Assembly (NCBI GenBank): GCA_963677505.2
Contig: CAXXWB010000054.1
Coordinates: 1 to 64,000, forward strand
Direction of reading: 5' to 3'
Length of the DNA: 64,000 bases
Origin: JBGSUZ01 sp963677505
GTDB lineage: Bacteria; Bacillota; Clostridia; Peptostreptococcales; Acidaminobacteraceae
This document shows positions 57,031 to 64,000 of the stretch, piece by piece. The position numbers and the translations under genes are program-made. The notes under the pieces are model-generated. The model had not been told where the DNA came from and searched no databases. It was given only the letters and a program-made list of their open reading frames with translations. The stretch's first letter is position 1. Every line of letters starts with the position of its first letter.

Positions 57031-57135
57031 ATGTAAGAAATTAAATTTTATTTAATAAATCGATAAGATTTCTTTGAGGTCTCTATGATAAGGTTTTGTT
57101 GTTAAATAAATATTAAAGATTCAAGGGGGATAATA

Positions 57136-58725
57136 ATGAATAAGAAAAAATGGATTGGGATAGGTGCGATAGCATCTATTTTACTCATAGTTCTTGGCTG
57201 TTGGTTGTTAATGCCAGTGGTAAGTGTAAGGTTTGTACACCAGTATTTTGTACTTTTGTTGCTTGGCTTGGTGATAATGGGCGTTGGGTTTGCAGATTAT
57301 GCGAAGCCTAGCTATAAAAAAATTGCAAGTGCAGGGGTTGCCCTTTCGGCGTTAGCCATTGTTGCTATTATAGGCAGTTATGCAGTATCTTTTTCTGCGT
57401 TTAACTGGGAAACGAAAAAAAATATGCTCCAAGTCGATGAAAGCGTATTTAATGAATCGGTTTCCAATGTAGATATGGCTAATTTGGTTATTTTAGATGA
57501 AACAGATGCGATTAAATTCAGTGAAAAACTCATTACCGAGAAAGATCCAGCACTAGGCTCTATTTTCAATATTTCTGAAGAATATGGTACGCTTTCAGTG
57601 GTTGAAGGTAAACCATATTGGCTGTTTCCGTTAGAACACAGCGGCTTCTTCAAATGGATGGGGCATAAAACATCCCCAGGGTACATTCAAGTGAATGCAA
57701 CCAATGGTAACTCAAAATTTGTTGAAAAACCCATTGAGTATGCGCCGTCAGCTTATTTTGGAAAGGATTTAAAAAGATACGTATACATGCAATTTCCATC
57801 AATCGGATTAAAAGATTATTCCTTTGAAGTTGATGATAAAGGCAATCCCAAATGGGTGATTACGGCCTATACCCATAAAACGGGCGTGACAGGTACACAA
57901 GTTTTAGGTTCGGTCATAGTGGATGCAGGCAGTGGAGAAACTGTTTTTCATGAAGTGGGTAAACAACCTTTATGGGTAGATCGTGTATATTCATTAGACA
58001 TTTTTGAAGAACATTTTAATTATTGGGGCAGTTATATCAATGGCTGGTGGAACCCATCAGATACTGGAAAGCTTAAGAACACTGAAGGGTTCGGATATGT
58101 ATTTAACGATGGGAATATTTATTTCTACACTGGGGTTACATCCTATGGTGGAGATGAAGCTACCACTGGGTTTATGATTTTTAATCCAAGAAATGGACAG
58201 GCAAAATACAATCGTATTTCAGGTTCTACCGAGAAAAAATCAGTAGGGTTAATGGAAGAATTGGTTCAAAATTCAGGTTATACAGCAAAATATCCTTACT
58301 TAATCAATATTAATGGTGAAGCTACATTCTTCTCTACACTTAAAGGCAACAGTGACAATATTGTGGGTTATGCCTTTGCATCTGTTCAAAATTACAGAGC
58401 GGTAGCTTGGGGTCAAACCTTAAAAGAAGCACAAACTAATTACGCACGCGCCCTTATCAGAGAAGGTAGTTCCAATAATGCTATTGGGGCCCAAACCGAT
58501 CAGACTTTAACCCTTAAAGGTGAAATTTCTAGAGTGGGATTGACCTCGGAAGGCTACTATTTGGTTAAGGTACTTGGTGAAGAAGCTTTATTTATGATTT
58601 CTTCAGAGCAATTTCCAATGGTAGCCCTATCTCATGAAAAAGATGTTATTACAATTCAATATCTTAAAACAGAAGAGAAAAAAGTGATAGATGCTATCGG
58701 GTTTACAAATACATCTGTTCGATAA
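57136..58725 (+). CDS. Membrane protein with large extracytoplasmic domain, unrecognised
   Basis: A 529-residue protein. Three hydrophobic helices lie in the first 100 residues (IGAIASILLIVLGCWLLM; YFVLLLLGLVIMGVGF; GVALSALAIVAIIGSYAV), then about 420 residues, mostly beta with many aromatic residues (NYWGSYINGWWNPSDTGK), which include PepSY-like stretches (VDAGSGETVFHEVGK) and a possible small OB-like end (LKGEISRVGLTSEGYYLVKV). I do not recognise the family. The gene is intact. GGGGGA precedes ATG 57136. Confidence 0.6.
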   Translation: MNKKKWIGIGAIASILLIVLGCWLLMPVVSVRFVHQYFVLLLLGLVIMGVGFADYAKPSYKKIASAGVALSALAIVAIIGSYAVSFSAFNWETKKNMLQVDESVFNESVSNVDMANLVILDETDAIKFSEKLITEKDPALGSIFNISEEYGTLSVVEGKPYWLFPLEHSGFFKWMGHKTSPGYIQVNATNGNSKFVEKPIEYAPSAYFGKDLKRYVYMQFPSIGLKDYSFEVDDKGNPKWVITAYTHKTGVTGTQVLGSVIVDAGSGETVFHEVGKQPLWVDRVYSLDIFEEHFNYWGSYINGWWNPSDTGKLKNTEGFGYVFNDGNIYFYTGVTSYGGDEATTGFMIFNPRNGQAKYNRISGSTEKKSVGLMEELVQNSGYTAKYPYLININGEATFFSTLKGNSDNIVGYAFASVQNYRAVAWGQTLKEAQTNYARALIREGSSNNAIGAQTDQTLTLKGEISRVGLTSEGYYLVKVLGEEALFMISSEQFPMVALSHEKDVITIQYLKTEEKKVIDAIGFTNTSVR

Positions 58726-58787
58726 AATTAAGAGAGAGTATAAGTGTTAGGTAATAATTAGAATAATCATCCGTGGAGGGCAAAGTA

Positions 58788-59567
58788 ATGTACATTAAAG
58801 CCTGTTTATTTAGCGATATTGAAAATACCGTTGGAACTTACTATGAGTCAAACCGCATTACCGTGGATTCCTACTGGGAAGACCATGTCATGAAAAGTCA
58901 GTGCTATCAAATACTAGACAACAATGAACTCATAGGTTTTTTTGCAATCTTTGAAGAGACGTTATTGACGTTGTTCCATGTTCTTGAATCTCACGCTAGA
59001 TATGGTCAGGAAATTTTTGAGAAGGTGAAACGATACGAACAAGTGACAAGCGCCTATGTGCCAACTGGGGATGAGTTCTTTTTAAGCCATGCCATTGACA
59101 ACTTTGTCAGATTGGAAAAACAGGCGTATTTTACGACTTATACAGATAATGGTCTGCCAGAAGGGAAAGAAAAGAAATTAGAGCTGATTCCAATCTTAAC
59201 CAAAGAAGATACGGCTCTATTTAAGTTAACCACAGACTTCTTTGACGAAGACAGTGAGGAACGAATTCTAGAGGGTGTACCACACTTTAAAGTATATAAA
59301 GTGGAGGAAAGAGGACAGTTAATAGGCTTTGGCGTTGTAGAATATGGTCGGGTGATTAAATCTATGGCCAGCGTTGGCATGTATGTCATGGAAGAAAAAA
59401 GACAACAGGGTTACGCTGCCAATATACTTCAAACCCTCAAAACCTTAGTACAAAACCAAGGATACACGCCAAGATCAGGTTGTTGGTATTATAACCATAA
59501 TTCTAAGAAAAGTATGGAAGCGGCGGGTGCCTATTCTAAAACAAGATTATTGAAATTCTTTTTCTAA
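58788..59567 (+). CDS. GNAT-family acetyltransferase
   Basis: A 259-residue protein whose C-terminal half is a GNAT domain: VGMYVMEEKRQQGYAANIL (acetyl-CoA loop, here R-Q-Q-G-Y-A) and the end YYNHNSKKSMEAAGAYSKTR. The N-terminal half looks like a second, degenerate GNAT domain, as in some GNAT/MshD-type proteins. ATG 58788 follows GGAGGG; an upstream GTG at 58773 lies before that site. Substrate unknown. Confidence 0.75.
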   Translation: MYIKACLFSDIENTVGTYYESNRITVDSYWEDHVMKSQCYQILDNNELIGFFAIFEETLLTLFHVLESHARYGQEIFEKVKRYEQVTSAYVPTGDEFFLSHAIDNFVRLEKQAYFTTYTDNGLPEGKEKKLELIPILTKEDTALFKLTTDFFDEDSEERILEGVPHFKVYKVEERGQLIGFGVVEYGRVIKSMASVGMYVMEEKRQQGYAANILQTLKTLVQNQGYTPRSGCWYYNHNSKKSMEAAGAYSKTRLLKFFF

Positions 59568-59600
59568 AGGCAAGGCAATTGCTGCAAATAAACTGAATGG

Positions 59601-59632
59601 ATTAGAATCTGAATTAATTAGAATCTGAATAA
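59601..59632. repeat. Two-copy tandem 16-bp repeat
   Basis: ATTAGAATCTGAATTA (59601-59616) is followed at once by ATTAGAATCTGAATAA (59617-59632), one base different. It lies between the GNAT gene and its terminator; no function is apparent. Confidence 0.7.
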
Positions 59633-59635
59633 TAA

Positions 59636-59668
59636 AAAGACGAGTGAACTAGAAATCACTCGTCTTTT
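59636..59668. terminator. Terminator after the first GNAT gene
   Basis: AAAGACGAGTGA (59636-59647) pairs perfectly with TCACTCGTCTTT (59656-59667), 8-nt loop. Confidence 0.85.
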
Positions 59669-59748
59669 GCGTTGATTTTAAAGGGTATTAGAATGTTTAA
59701 TAGAATATATAATAAAGAAAACCAGTAGAAAAGGTGGGCAATATTCAA

Positions 59749-60177
59749 ATGATAAGACAGATGCAGTTAGAAGACTACGAAGCCGTATATAACCTTTGGA
59801 CAAACACTAAAGGCATGGGTATGAGAAGTTTAGATGATTCTAAAGAGGGAATTTCTAAATTTTTAGCCAGAAACCCCGAAACCAATTTTGTTGCAATAAA
59901 AGACGACAGTATTGTCGGCGTAATTCTAAGCGGACATGACGGTCGTCGGGGATACATCTATCATATGGCTGTCAAGGAAGACGTGCGAGGCCAAGGGTAT
60001 GGCAAAATCTTGCTGGATAAGGCTATTGAAGCTCTTAAAAACGAAGGCATCCACAAGGCGGCACTCGTTGTTTTTGAAACCAATAACCTAGGCAATCATT
60101 TTTGGGAAAAACATGGCTTTACCAGTCGTACAGATTTAATCTATAGAAATAAAAGCTTAAATGAGAGCAATTTATAA
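59749..60177 (+). CDS. GNAT-family acetyltransferase
   Basis: A 142-residue single GNAT domain: MIRQMQLEDYEAVYNLW, then YIYHMAVKEDVRGQGYGKIL (acetyl-CoA loop R-G-Q-G-Y-G) and the C-terminal GNHFWEKHGFTSR. It resembles YpeA/RimI-like small acetyltransferases; the substrate is not known. ATG 59749 is placed by AAGGTGG about 12 nt upstream. Its stop overlaps the stop of the convergent AraC gene by 6 bp. Confidence 0.85.
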   Translation: MIRQMQLEDYEAVYNLWTNTKGMGMRSLDDSKEGISKFLARNPETNFVAIKDDSIVGVILSGHDGRRGYIYHMAVKEDVRGQGYGKILLDKAIEALKNEGIHKAALVVFETNNLGNHFWEKHGFTSRTDLIYRNKSLNESNL

Positions 60178-61062
60178 AAGGCTTATAGGGTAATACAAGT
60201 CACACTGGCAGTAGCCCTCTTTACAGCGAGAACGGTCAATGCGCTCAAATCGAAAAGCCTCTTTTAAATCAAAGTGCATAGTAGGCATCCAAATTTGGTA
60301 GACGTAGTGCCAAATATCAGCTAAGGTCGCAGAGGAAATTTCTTCAGGGCTATGGGCGCCAACGTAAGTAAAAACGCCATATTTGTAAGCTGGGATATGG
60401 CGTATTTTCATATCTTCTGGCACAATGCTCAAGCTATTAATTTCTGTAGAAGGTTGATAATAGGTGAATTGGCTCTCGTTAGCCAGTATAGAAGTATAGC
60501 CGATGTAGATGTTTTTATCGATAGGATTTACAATTCTAGGTAAGTGCTGCTGGGCAAACTGGGTGCCGTATCGATTAGCAATTTGGAAATCTTGGTTGTC
60601 TTTTACATTCACCTTGTATTCTAAGCCCGCAATAGTAAAGGCTGGTAGGACTGTAATGGCTTTAAAGTAGATAAGACCTTCTCCGGCTTGGGTTAAAAAG
60701 TCTAAATTGAATCTATCCAGTATTTCCAATGAATAAGGATTTCTGCGCCATTTAGAGGGGCTTACGCCATAGGCCTCTTTAAAAGCACGAGTGTAAGTCC
60801 GCTCACAGCCAAAGCCATATTTAGCTGCAACAAAGTCGACGGTATTTTTATTTTGAATAAGGTCGGTAAGAGATAACGCCAGACGTCTTTGTCTTACATA
60901 TTCCATTAGACCTGTTGTGGTAATACCCTTCCAAAGACGCAGTAAGTGGTATTTGGAAAGATTTACGTGTTCTGAAATAGAATCTAATGTAAGGGCTTCG
61001 AAAAGATGGTCCTCAATAAATTCACTGGTTTTTTCTATAAGGGTAAATAAATAATGATCCAT
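60172..61062 (-). CDS. AraC-family regulator with GyrI-like effector domain
   Basis: A 296-residue regulator: two HTH motifs at the N-terminus (LDSISEHVNLSKYHLLRLWK; VAAKYGFGCERTYTRAFKEA, with the AraC end YGVSPSKWRR), then an effector-binding domain of the GyrI/Rob type (FTIAGLEYKVNV ... YKYGVFTYVG ... FDLKEAFRFERID). Such proteins sense hydrophobic or drug-like ligands and activate nearby genes. The target is not obvious; the divergent 61148 gene is the nearest candidate. ATG 61062 lacks a strong site (TGGAGTT, about 9 nt upstream). Confidence 0.82.
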   Translation of the reverse strand: MDHYLFTLIEKTSEFIEDHLFEALTLDSISEHVNLSKYHLLRLWKGITTTGLMEYVRQRRLALSLTDLIQNKNTVDFVAAKYGFGCERTYTRAFKEAYGVSPSKWRRNPYSLEILDRFNLDFLTQAGEGLIYFKAITVLPAFTIAGLEYKVNVKDNQDFQIANRYGTQFAQQHLPRIVNPIDKNIYIGYTSILANESQFTYYQPSTEINSLSIVPEDMKIRHIPAYKYGVFTYVGAHSPEEISSATLADIWHYVYQIWMPTMHFDLKEAFRFERIDRSRCKEGYCQCDLYYPISLL

Positions 61063-61147
61063 AAATTAAACTCCAGCAATTTTTGTCCTGTTTTTAGATA
61101 CCGTACTATATATAATATAGCATATGGTTAAAAAATGAGGTGATAAA

Positions 61148-61789
61148 ATGGATGAGCTTGTTCAATTTGAAAGATTTGAGGCTTTAGGTAAAGAAGTTGG
61201 CAGAAGGCATAAGGCTTCAAAAATTTATTTAGCAGATGAAAATCACAATAATAATTGTTGTGGTATTGGGAACAGCAGTGAGTTTGAGGAAAAAATGCCC
61301 CCAAGACAGGGCTTTCTAAAAACGGCTTTAGCACAAATATTGGACAAAATCCATGTTGCTGAAGGGCAAACGCCTCAAACTGTAGGGTTTATTAAAGAAA
61401 TAGCAGAACATCTTTATGAAGCAGTGTCCATTTTTGGAGACGATACCTTTAAAGATCGTGAACTAATGGCCAGTGGCTTCATGCAGCATTTCATGAGAGG
61501 CTATATGGCTGAAAATGAAATCGATATGGTCCAACTTAAGGATATTAATCTGTTTTTAAGGCTGGCTGAATGGGAAGCTCACACGGCGCTTTATCAGACA
61601 TGGAACCTTGACGAAATGAGCCAGTGGCAATGTGATTATTTTGAACAAACGAAAACGAGAATTATTCATAACATTCCAATTGTGGCATTTCGAAAGGAAT
61701 GGATGAATATAAAAAGACTAGATGTTATCAATACACCAGTGATCACTGTAAAATTACAGCCCAGCTTTGCACTTTTATTTGTATCCTAA
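61148..61789 (+). CDS. Unrecognised 213-residue protein, divergent from the AraC gene
   Basis: ATG 61148 follows GAGGTG, so it is expressed. Two segments, FEALGKEVGRRHKAS near the N-terminus and SGFMQHFMRGYMAENEID in the middle, recall outer helices of aminoglycoside-phosphotransferase-like kinases, but the catalytic H-x-D-x-x-x-x-N and D-F-D motifs are absent. Residues 34-38 read NNNCC. If related, it would be an inactive or shortened form; I hold this loosely. Divergent arrangement with an AraC regulator suggests it may be that regulator's target. Confidence 0.5.
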   Translation: MDELVQFERFEALGKEVGRRHKASKIYLADENHNNNCCGIGNSSEFEEKMPPRQGFLKTALAQILDKIHVAEGQTPQTVGFIKEIAEHLYEAVSIFGDDTFKDRELMASGFMQHFMRGYMAENEIDMVQLKDINLFLRLAEWEAHTALYQTWNLDEMSQWQCDYFEQTKTRIIHNIPIVAFRKEWMNIKRLDVINTPVITVKLQPSFALLFVS

Positions 61790-61837
61790 GCAATATTACT
61801 GATGAAATAAATACACAAAAAATATAAGTTCTAAAAC

Positions 61838-61881
61838 AAATACCGTCACGGCTTCTCAAAAGAGAGGCTATGACGGTATTT
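61838..61881. terminator. Bidirectional terminator
   Basis: AAATACCGTCA and TGACGGTATTT flank an inner GC-TCTC/GAGA-GC helix. It separates the convergent 61148 gene and the GerMN lipoprotein gene. Confidence 0.8.
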
Positions 61882-61912
61882 AGAGTTCTAAGTCAATTGT
61901 TGGTGGTAACGG

Positions 61913-62971
61913 TTATTGTTTTAAGTCGTAATTAGTTGGAATGGATTCACCCTCTTGGAATTCATAATGACCTGAGCTGTAAGGTGCGCCATCTACTGTT
62001 AAAATGACCTCTTTTGCTCTGTTGTAATAAGACCCGAAGGTATTGGCAATGCTTTGTAAAATCATGCCTTCGTACCCTGAACCTGCATTCATTTCGCTTC
62101 TAAATTCCTTTGAAAGGTCAATCAGAACTTTGCCATCTTGATTTAGTGCAAGCTGATTTACCTTTGTATTTTCAGTAAAAACAGCCCCAAGCTTTCCACC
62201 AGGCGCTTGCTTGTAAGCGTTGGCAAGAATTTGTCCTGTATTGTCATTTGTTCTAAAGCTCAAATCTTTAGCAATAGTCGTATAGGTTTCTGAATCTATA
62301 TCTGGGTAGTAAAATTGAACTGTTTGTGTGAGGGCAACATCTTCAGTTATTTCTATTAAAGAAGAGCTGATTTCATTGTCTCCCATTGAAAAGACTGTTT
62401 TCACTAATCCAACGTCTTTCACATAAAAGTCATAGGTTGTATTTGAAGCACTTTTAGGGTCTTCGGTGATAATTTGAAGCGCTGAATAATTACCATAGGG
62501 AATAGAGACTTGGGCATCTGTGGCCAGAATACTTCTTATACGACCATCTGCTAAAGTCCATCTAGTACCAACTTTTATAGGTTCCATCAGCATAACTTCA
62601 GGTTCTCCAGAACTGATGTCTAGAAAATTTTCCCTGTAGTATACTTCCTCGCGAGAGAATACTTTTGTTAAGGCACCCGCATTGATTTCGTATACTTTGG
62701 ACATAACCGTGCCTCCATTACTGACACGCTGTTGTATTTTTCCGTTTGCTAAGTAGTCGATCCAAATATCATAGGCGGCAAATTCGTTACCCATTCCTTC
62801 GTAAGTGTAATGGACATTTTCTTTCATTGGGAAGAAGTCACTGACGGTGAGGGGCTTAGTATCAGTTCCAGTAGGTTGATTTGTATTTTTTTTAACACAC
62901 CCTTGAAGCAATAGTGCCATCAGCAATAGAGACAAAAGTAGTAATGTGGGTTTCGTTGATTTTATTTTCAT
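61913..62971 (-). CDS. GerMN-domain lipoprotein
   Basis: A 352-residue lipoprotein (lipobox LLQGCVKK at residue 25). Residues about 45-220 are a beta-rich domain (FFPMKENVHYTYEGMGNEF). The C-terminal third is a GerMN (sporulation/germination) domain: VQFYYPDIDSE, LGAVFTENTKVNQLALNQDG, VLIDLSKEFRSEMNAGSGYE, SIANTFGSYYNRAKEVILTV. GerMN domains are found in many clostridial lipoproteins and do not by themselves prove sporulation. AAGGAG precedes ATG 62971. Confidence 0.85.
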   Translation of the reverse strand: MKIKSTKPTLLLLSLLLMALLLQGCVKKNTNQPTGTDTKPLTVSDFFPMKENVHYTYEGMGNEFAAYDIWIDYLANGKIQQRVSNGGTVMSKVYEINAGALTKVFSREEVYYRENFLDISSGEPEVMLMEPIKVGTRWTLADGRIRSILATDAQVSIPYGNYSALQIITEDPKSASNTTYDFYVKDVGLVKTVFSMGDNEISSSLIEITEDVALTQTVQFYYPDIDSETYTTIAKDLSFRTNDNTGQILANAYKQAPGGKLGAVFTENTKVNQLALNQDGKVLIDLSKEFRSEMNAGSGYEGMILQSIANTFGSYYNRAKEVILTVDGAPYSSGHYEFQEGESIPTNYDLKQ

Positions 62972-63099
62972 CGGAAGAACACTCCTTTCAACCTGATGCC
63001 TAGTTTTTACCCCAATTGGCTAAAGTCTACTCACAGGGGAGTACTTTTCATCCTAATCTGTAACTTCTCTATGGTAAAATAGATATGGAGGGAAATTTG

Positions 63100-63690
63100 A
63101 TGAAAAAAAACATGCATAATTCTTTTATTTTTACTTTATTAATTGTTATAATTGGCCTACTCAGTTTTATACTGCTCAAACCAGAAATAACTCAACGTAC
63201 GGAGTTAAATGCCTCGGGCGTTGTGGACAAGGTTAAGTCTATTTCTGAAATTAATACGGTGGAAATGTATTTTAGTGAAATCATAGACTTCAAGAATGCT
63301 AAAAAATTCAATCAGTACGATATTCCTTTTACCGAAAAATCTTTTATATTTACGGTGAAAGCCAAAGTCAAAGCAGGTATTGATCTAAGTTCTTTGAAGG
63401 AAGAAGATGTGAAAATCAATGATAATGGGATTGTGATAACATTGCCCAAACCCCAAATAACATCTAAAGAAATTTTGTCTTATAAGGCATACGACGAAAA
63501 AGATGGCTTATTTAACGAAATCACCAATGAAGACACTCTAACAGCTTTAGACGAATTTACTAAAAAACTTGAACAGCAGGCAAAGGAAAATGGCTTACTC
63601 GACCAAGCGACAGAAAGAACTCAACAAGTTCTTGGCGATCTTTTAAAGACTATGGGGTTTGAAGTTGTGAGTATTAAGTGGCAGGAATAG
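63100..63690 (+). CDS. DUF4230 family membrane-anchored protein
   Basis: A 196-residue protein with one N-terminal membrane helix (FIFTLLIVIIGLLSFILL) and a DUF4230 body: VKAKVKAGIDLSSLKEEDV and the conserved IVITLPKPQITSKEI. Function is not known. ATG 63100 follows GGAGGG; a TAAAAT-type -10 lies about 25 nt before that. It is divergent from the GerMN gene and followed 28 nt later by a GNAT gene. Confidence 0.78.
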   Translation: MKKNMHNSFIFTLLIVIIGLLSFILLKPEITQRTELNASGVVDKVKSISEINTVEMYFSEIIDFKNAKKFNQYDIPFTEKSFIFTVKAKVKAGIDLSSLKEEDVKINDNGIVITLPKPQITSKEILSYKAYDEKDGLFNEITNEDTLTALDEFTKKLEQQAKENGLLDQATERTQQVLGDLLKTMGFEVVSIKWQE

Positions 63691-63718
63691 CTATTTTATA
63701 AAAAGGGAAGTGAAAGAA

Positions 63719-64000
63719 ATGAGTGAGATTCAAGACAACGCTAGTCAATGTATAAAAAATCCTCTTTTCAAGGACTATGAACTGACAAATGATAAGGCTA
63801 AAATCACAGCAGAAGATTTGATGCCCCTCTATCTTCAGACTTATTGGGCCAACCAACGACCTATTGAGACGGTTAGGAAAAGCCTTAAGAATTCACTGGT
63901 TTACGTAGTGTTCTATAAAGGAGAACCTATAGCCATGCTGAGACTAATCACCGATTACGCCACCTTTGCCTATTTATGTGACGTCCTTGTAGATGAAAAA
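63719..64000 (+). CDS. GNAT-family acetyltransferase, N-terminal part (cut by window end)
   Basis: ATG 63719 follows GGGAAG and the frame stays open through the last base, giving 94 residues. YLQTYWANQRPIETVRKSLK, then YVVFYKGEPIAMLRLITDYA and YLCDVLVDEK match the first half of a small GNAT acetyltransferase; the acetyl-CoA loop lies beyond the window. Probably co-transcribed with the DUF4230 gene. Confidence 0.8.
   Translation, partial: MSEIQDNASQCIKNPLFKDYELTNDKAKITAEDLMPLYLQTYWANQRPIETVRKSLKNSLVYVVFYKGEPIAMLRLITDYATFAYLCDVLVDEK

Noticed and set aside
1..64000. A defence island, prophage or biosynthetic cluster
   Set aside because: No restriction, CRISPR, toxin-antitoxin, phage structural or NRPS/PKS-type genes were recognised; the only mobile element is the IS1182-type sequence.

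Overview
This window is AT-rich, densely coded bacterial DNA. It has strong GGAGG-type ribosome binding sites, several TTG and GTG starts, many short hairpin-plus-T terminators, and a gene content typical of an anaerobic Bacillota of class Clostridia: a flavodiiron protein, a TM1266-type hydrogenase-regulator-like protein, a GerMN lipoprotein, a Na+/Ser-Thr symporter and a DUF3798-linked ABC transporter. The genus cannot be fixed from the sequence; a Fusibacter/Acidaminobacter-like clostridium is only a guess. No rRNA, tRNA, CRISPR array, prophage or recognisable defence island was found. The one clear mobile element is an IS1182-type insertion sequence.

Layout. 1-3.4 kb: end of an unknown gene, a frameshifted DUF188 gene, a frameshifted MFS exporter followed by a large ArsR-type regulator, and a rhodanese. 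3.5-7.6 kb: disaccharide phosphorolysis, with a GH65 (probably maltose) phosphorylase divergent from beta-phosphoglucomutase and a ROK glucokinase; together they turn maltose plus phosphate into two glucose-6-phosphate. 7.7-15 kb: housekeeping enzymes (PepD, PPK2, an S9 peptidase, a flavodiiron protein, a lipoprotein, adenosine deaminase). 16-26.8 kb: a lytic transglycosylase, DUF1904, a frameshifted NhaC antiporter with a divergent LysR regulator, DUF3006, an exported protein with an internal duplication, LemA plus TPM proteins, a MarR-MATE efflux operon with an evident operator array, a flavodoxin, and a TM1266-type protein. 26.8-35.2 kb: a frameshifted topB and a complete ribose operon (rbsR-K-D-A-C-B) with two palindromic LacI-type operators. 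35.4-36.7 kb: sstT.

36.9-47.2 kb is the most distinctive region. Five same-strand genes encode a hybrid histidine kinase with a C-terminal Hpt domain, a receiver-GGDEF diguanylate cyclase, a solute-binding lipoprotein without any permease, a receiver-HD-GYP phosphodiesterase, and a second hybrid kinase with an SBP-like sensor domain (frameshifted). It looks like a self-contained nutrient-sensing c-di-GMP switch. 47.6-49.5 kb: the IS1182-type element. 49.5-54.6 kb: a four-gene ABC importer with a DUF3798 binding lipoprotein, two permeases and a double ATPase, with a 26-nt hairpin between the binding-protein and ATPase genes. 54.8-64 kb: HflX, an RsiV-like lipoprotein, an unknown membrane protein, three GNAT acetyltransferases (the last cut by the window end), an AraC regulator, a GerMN lipoprotein and a DUF4230 protein.

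A recurring oddity is that five genes (DUF188, MFS, nhaC, topB and the second hybrid kinase) are broken by single-base frame changes, about nine in all, while neighbouring long genes are intact. Because each reading frame is restored cleanly by one base, sequencing or assembly indels are at least as likely as real pseudogenes.
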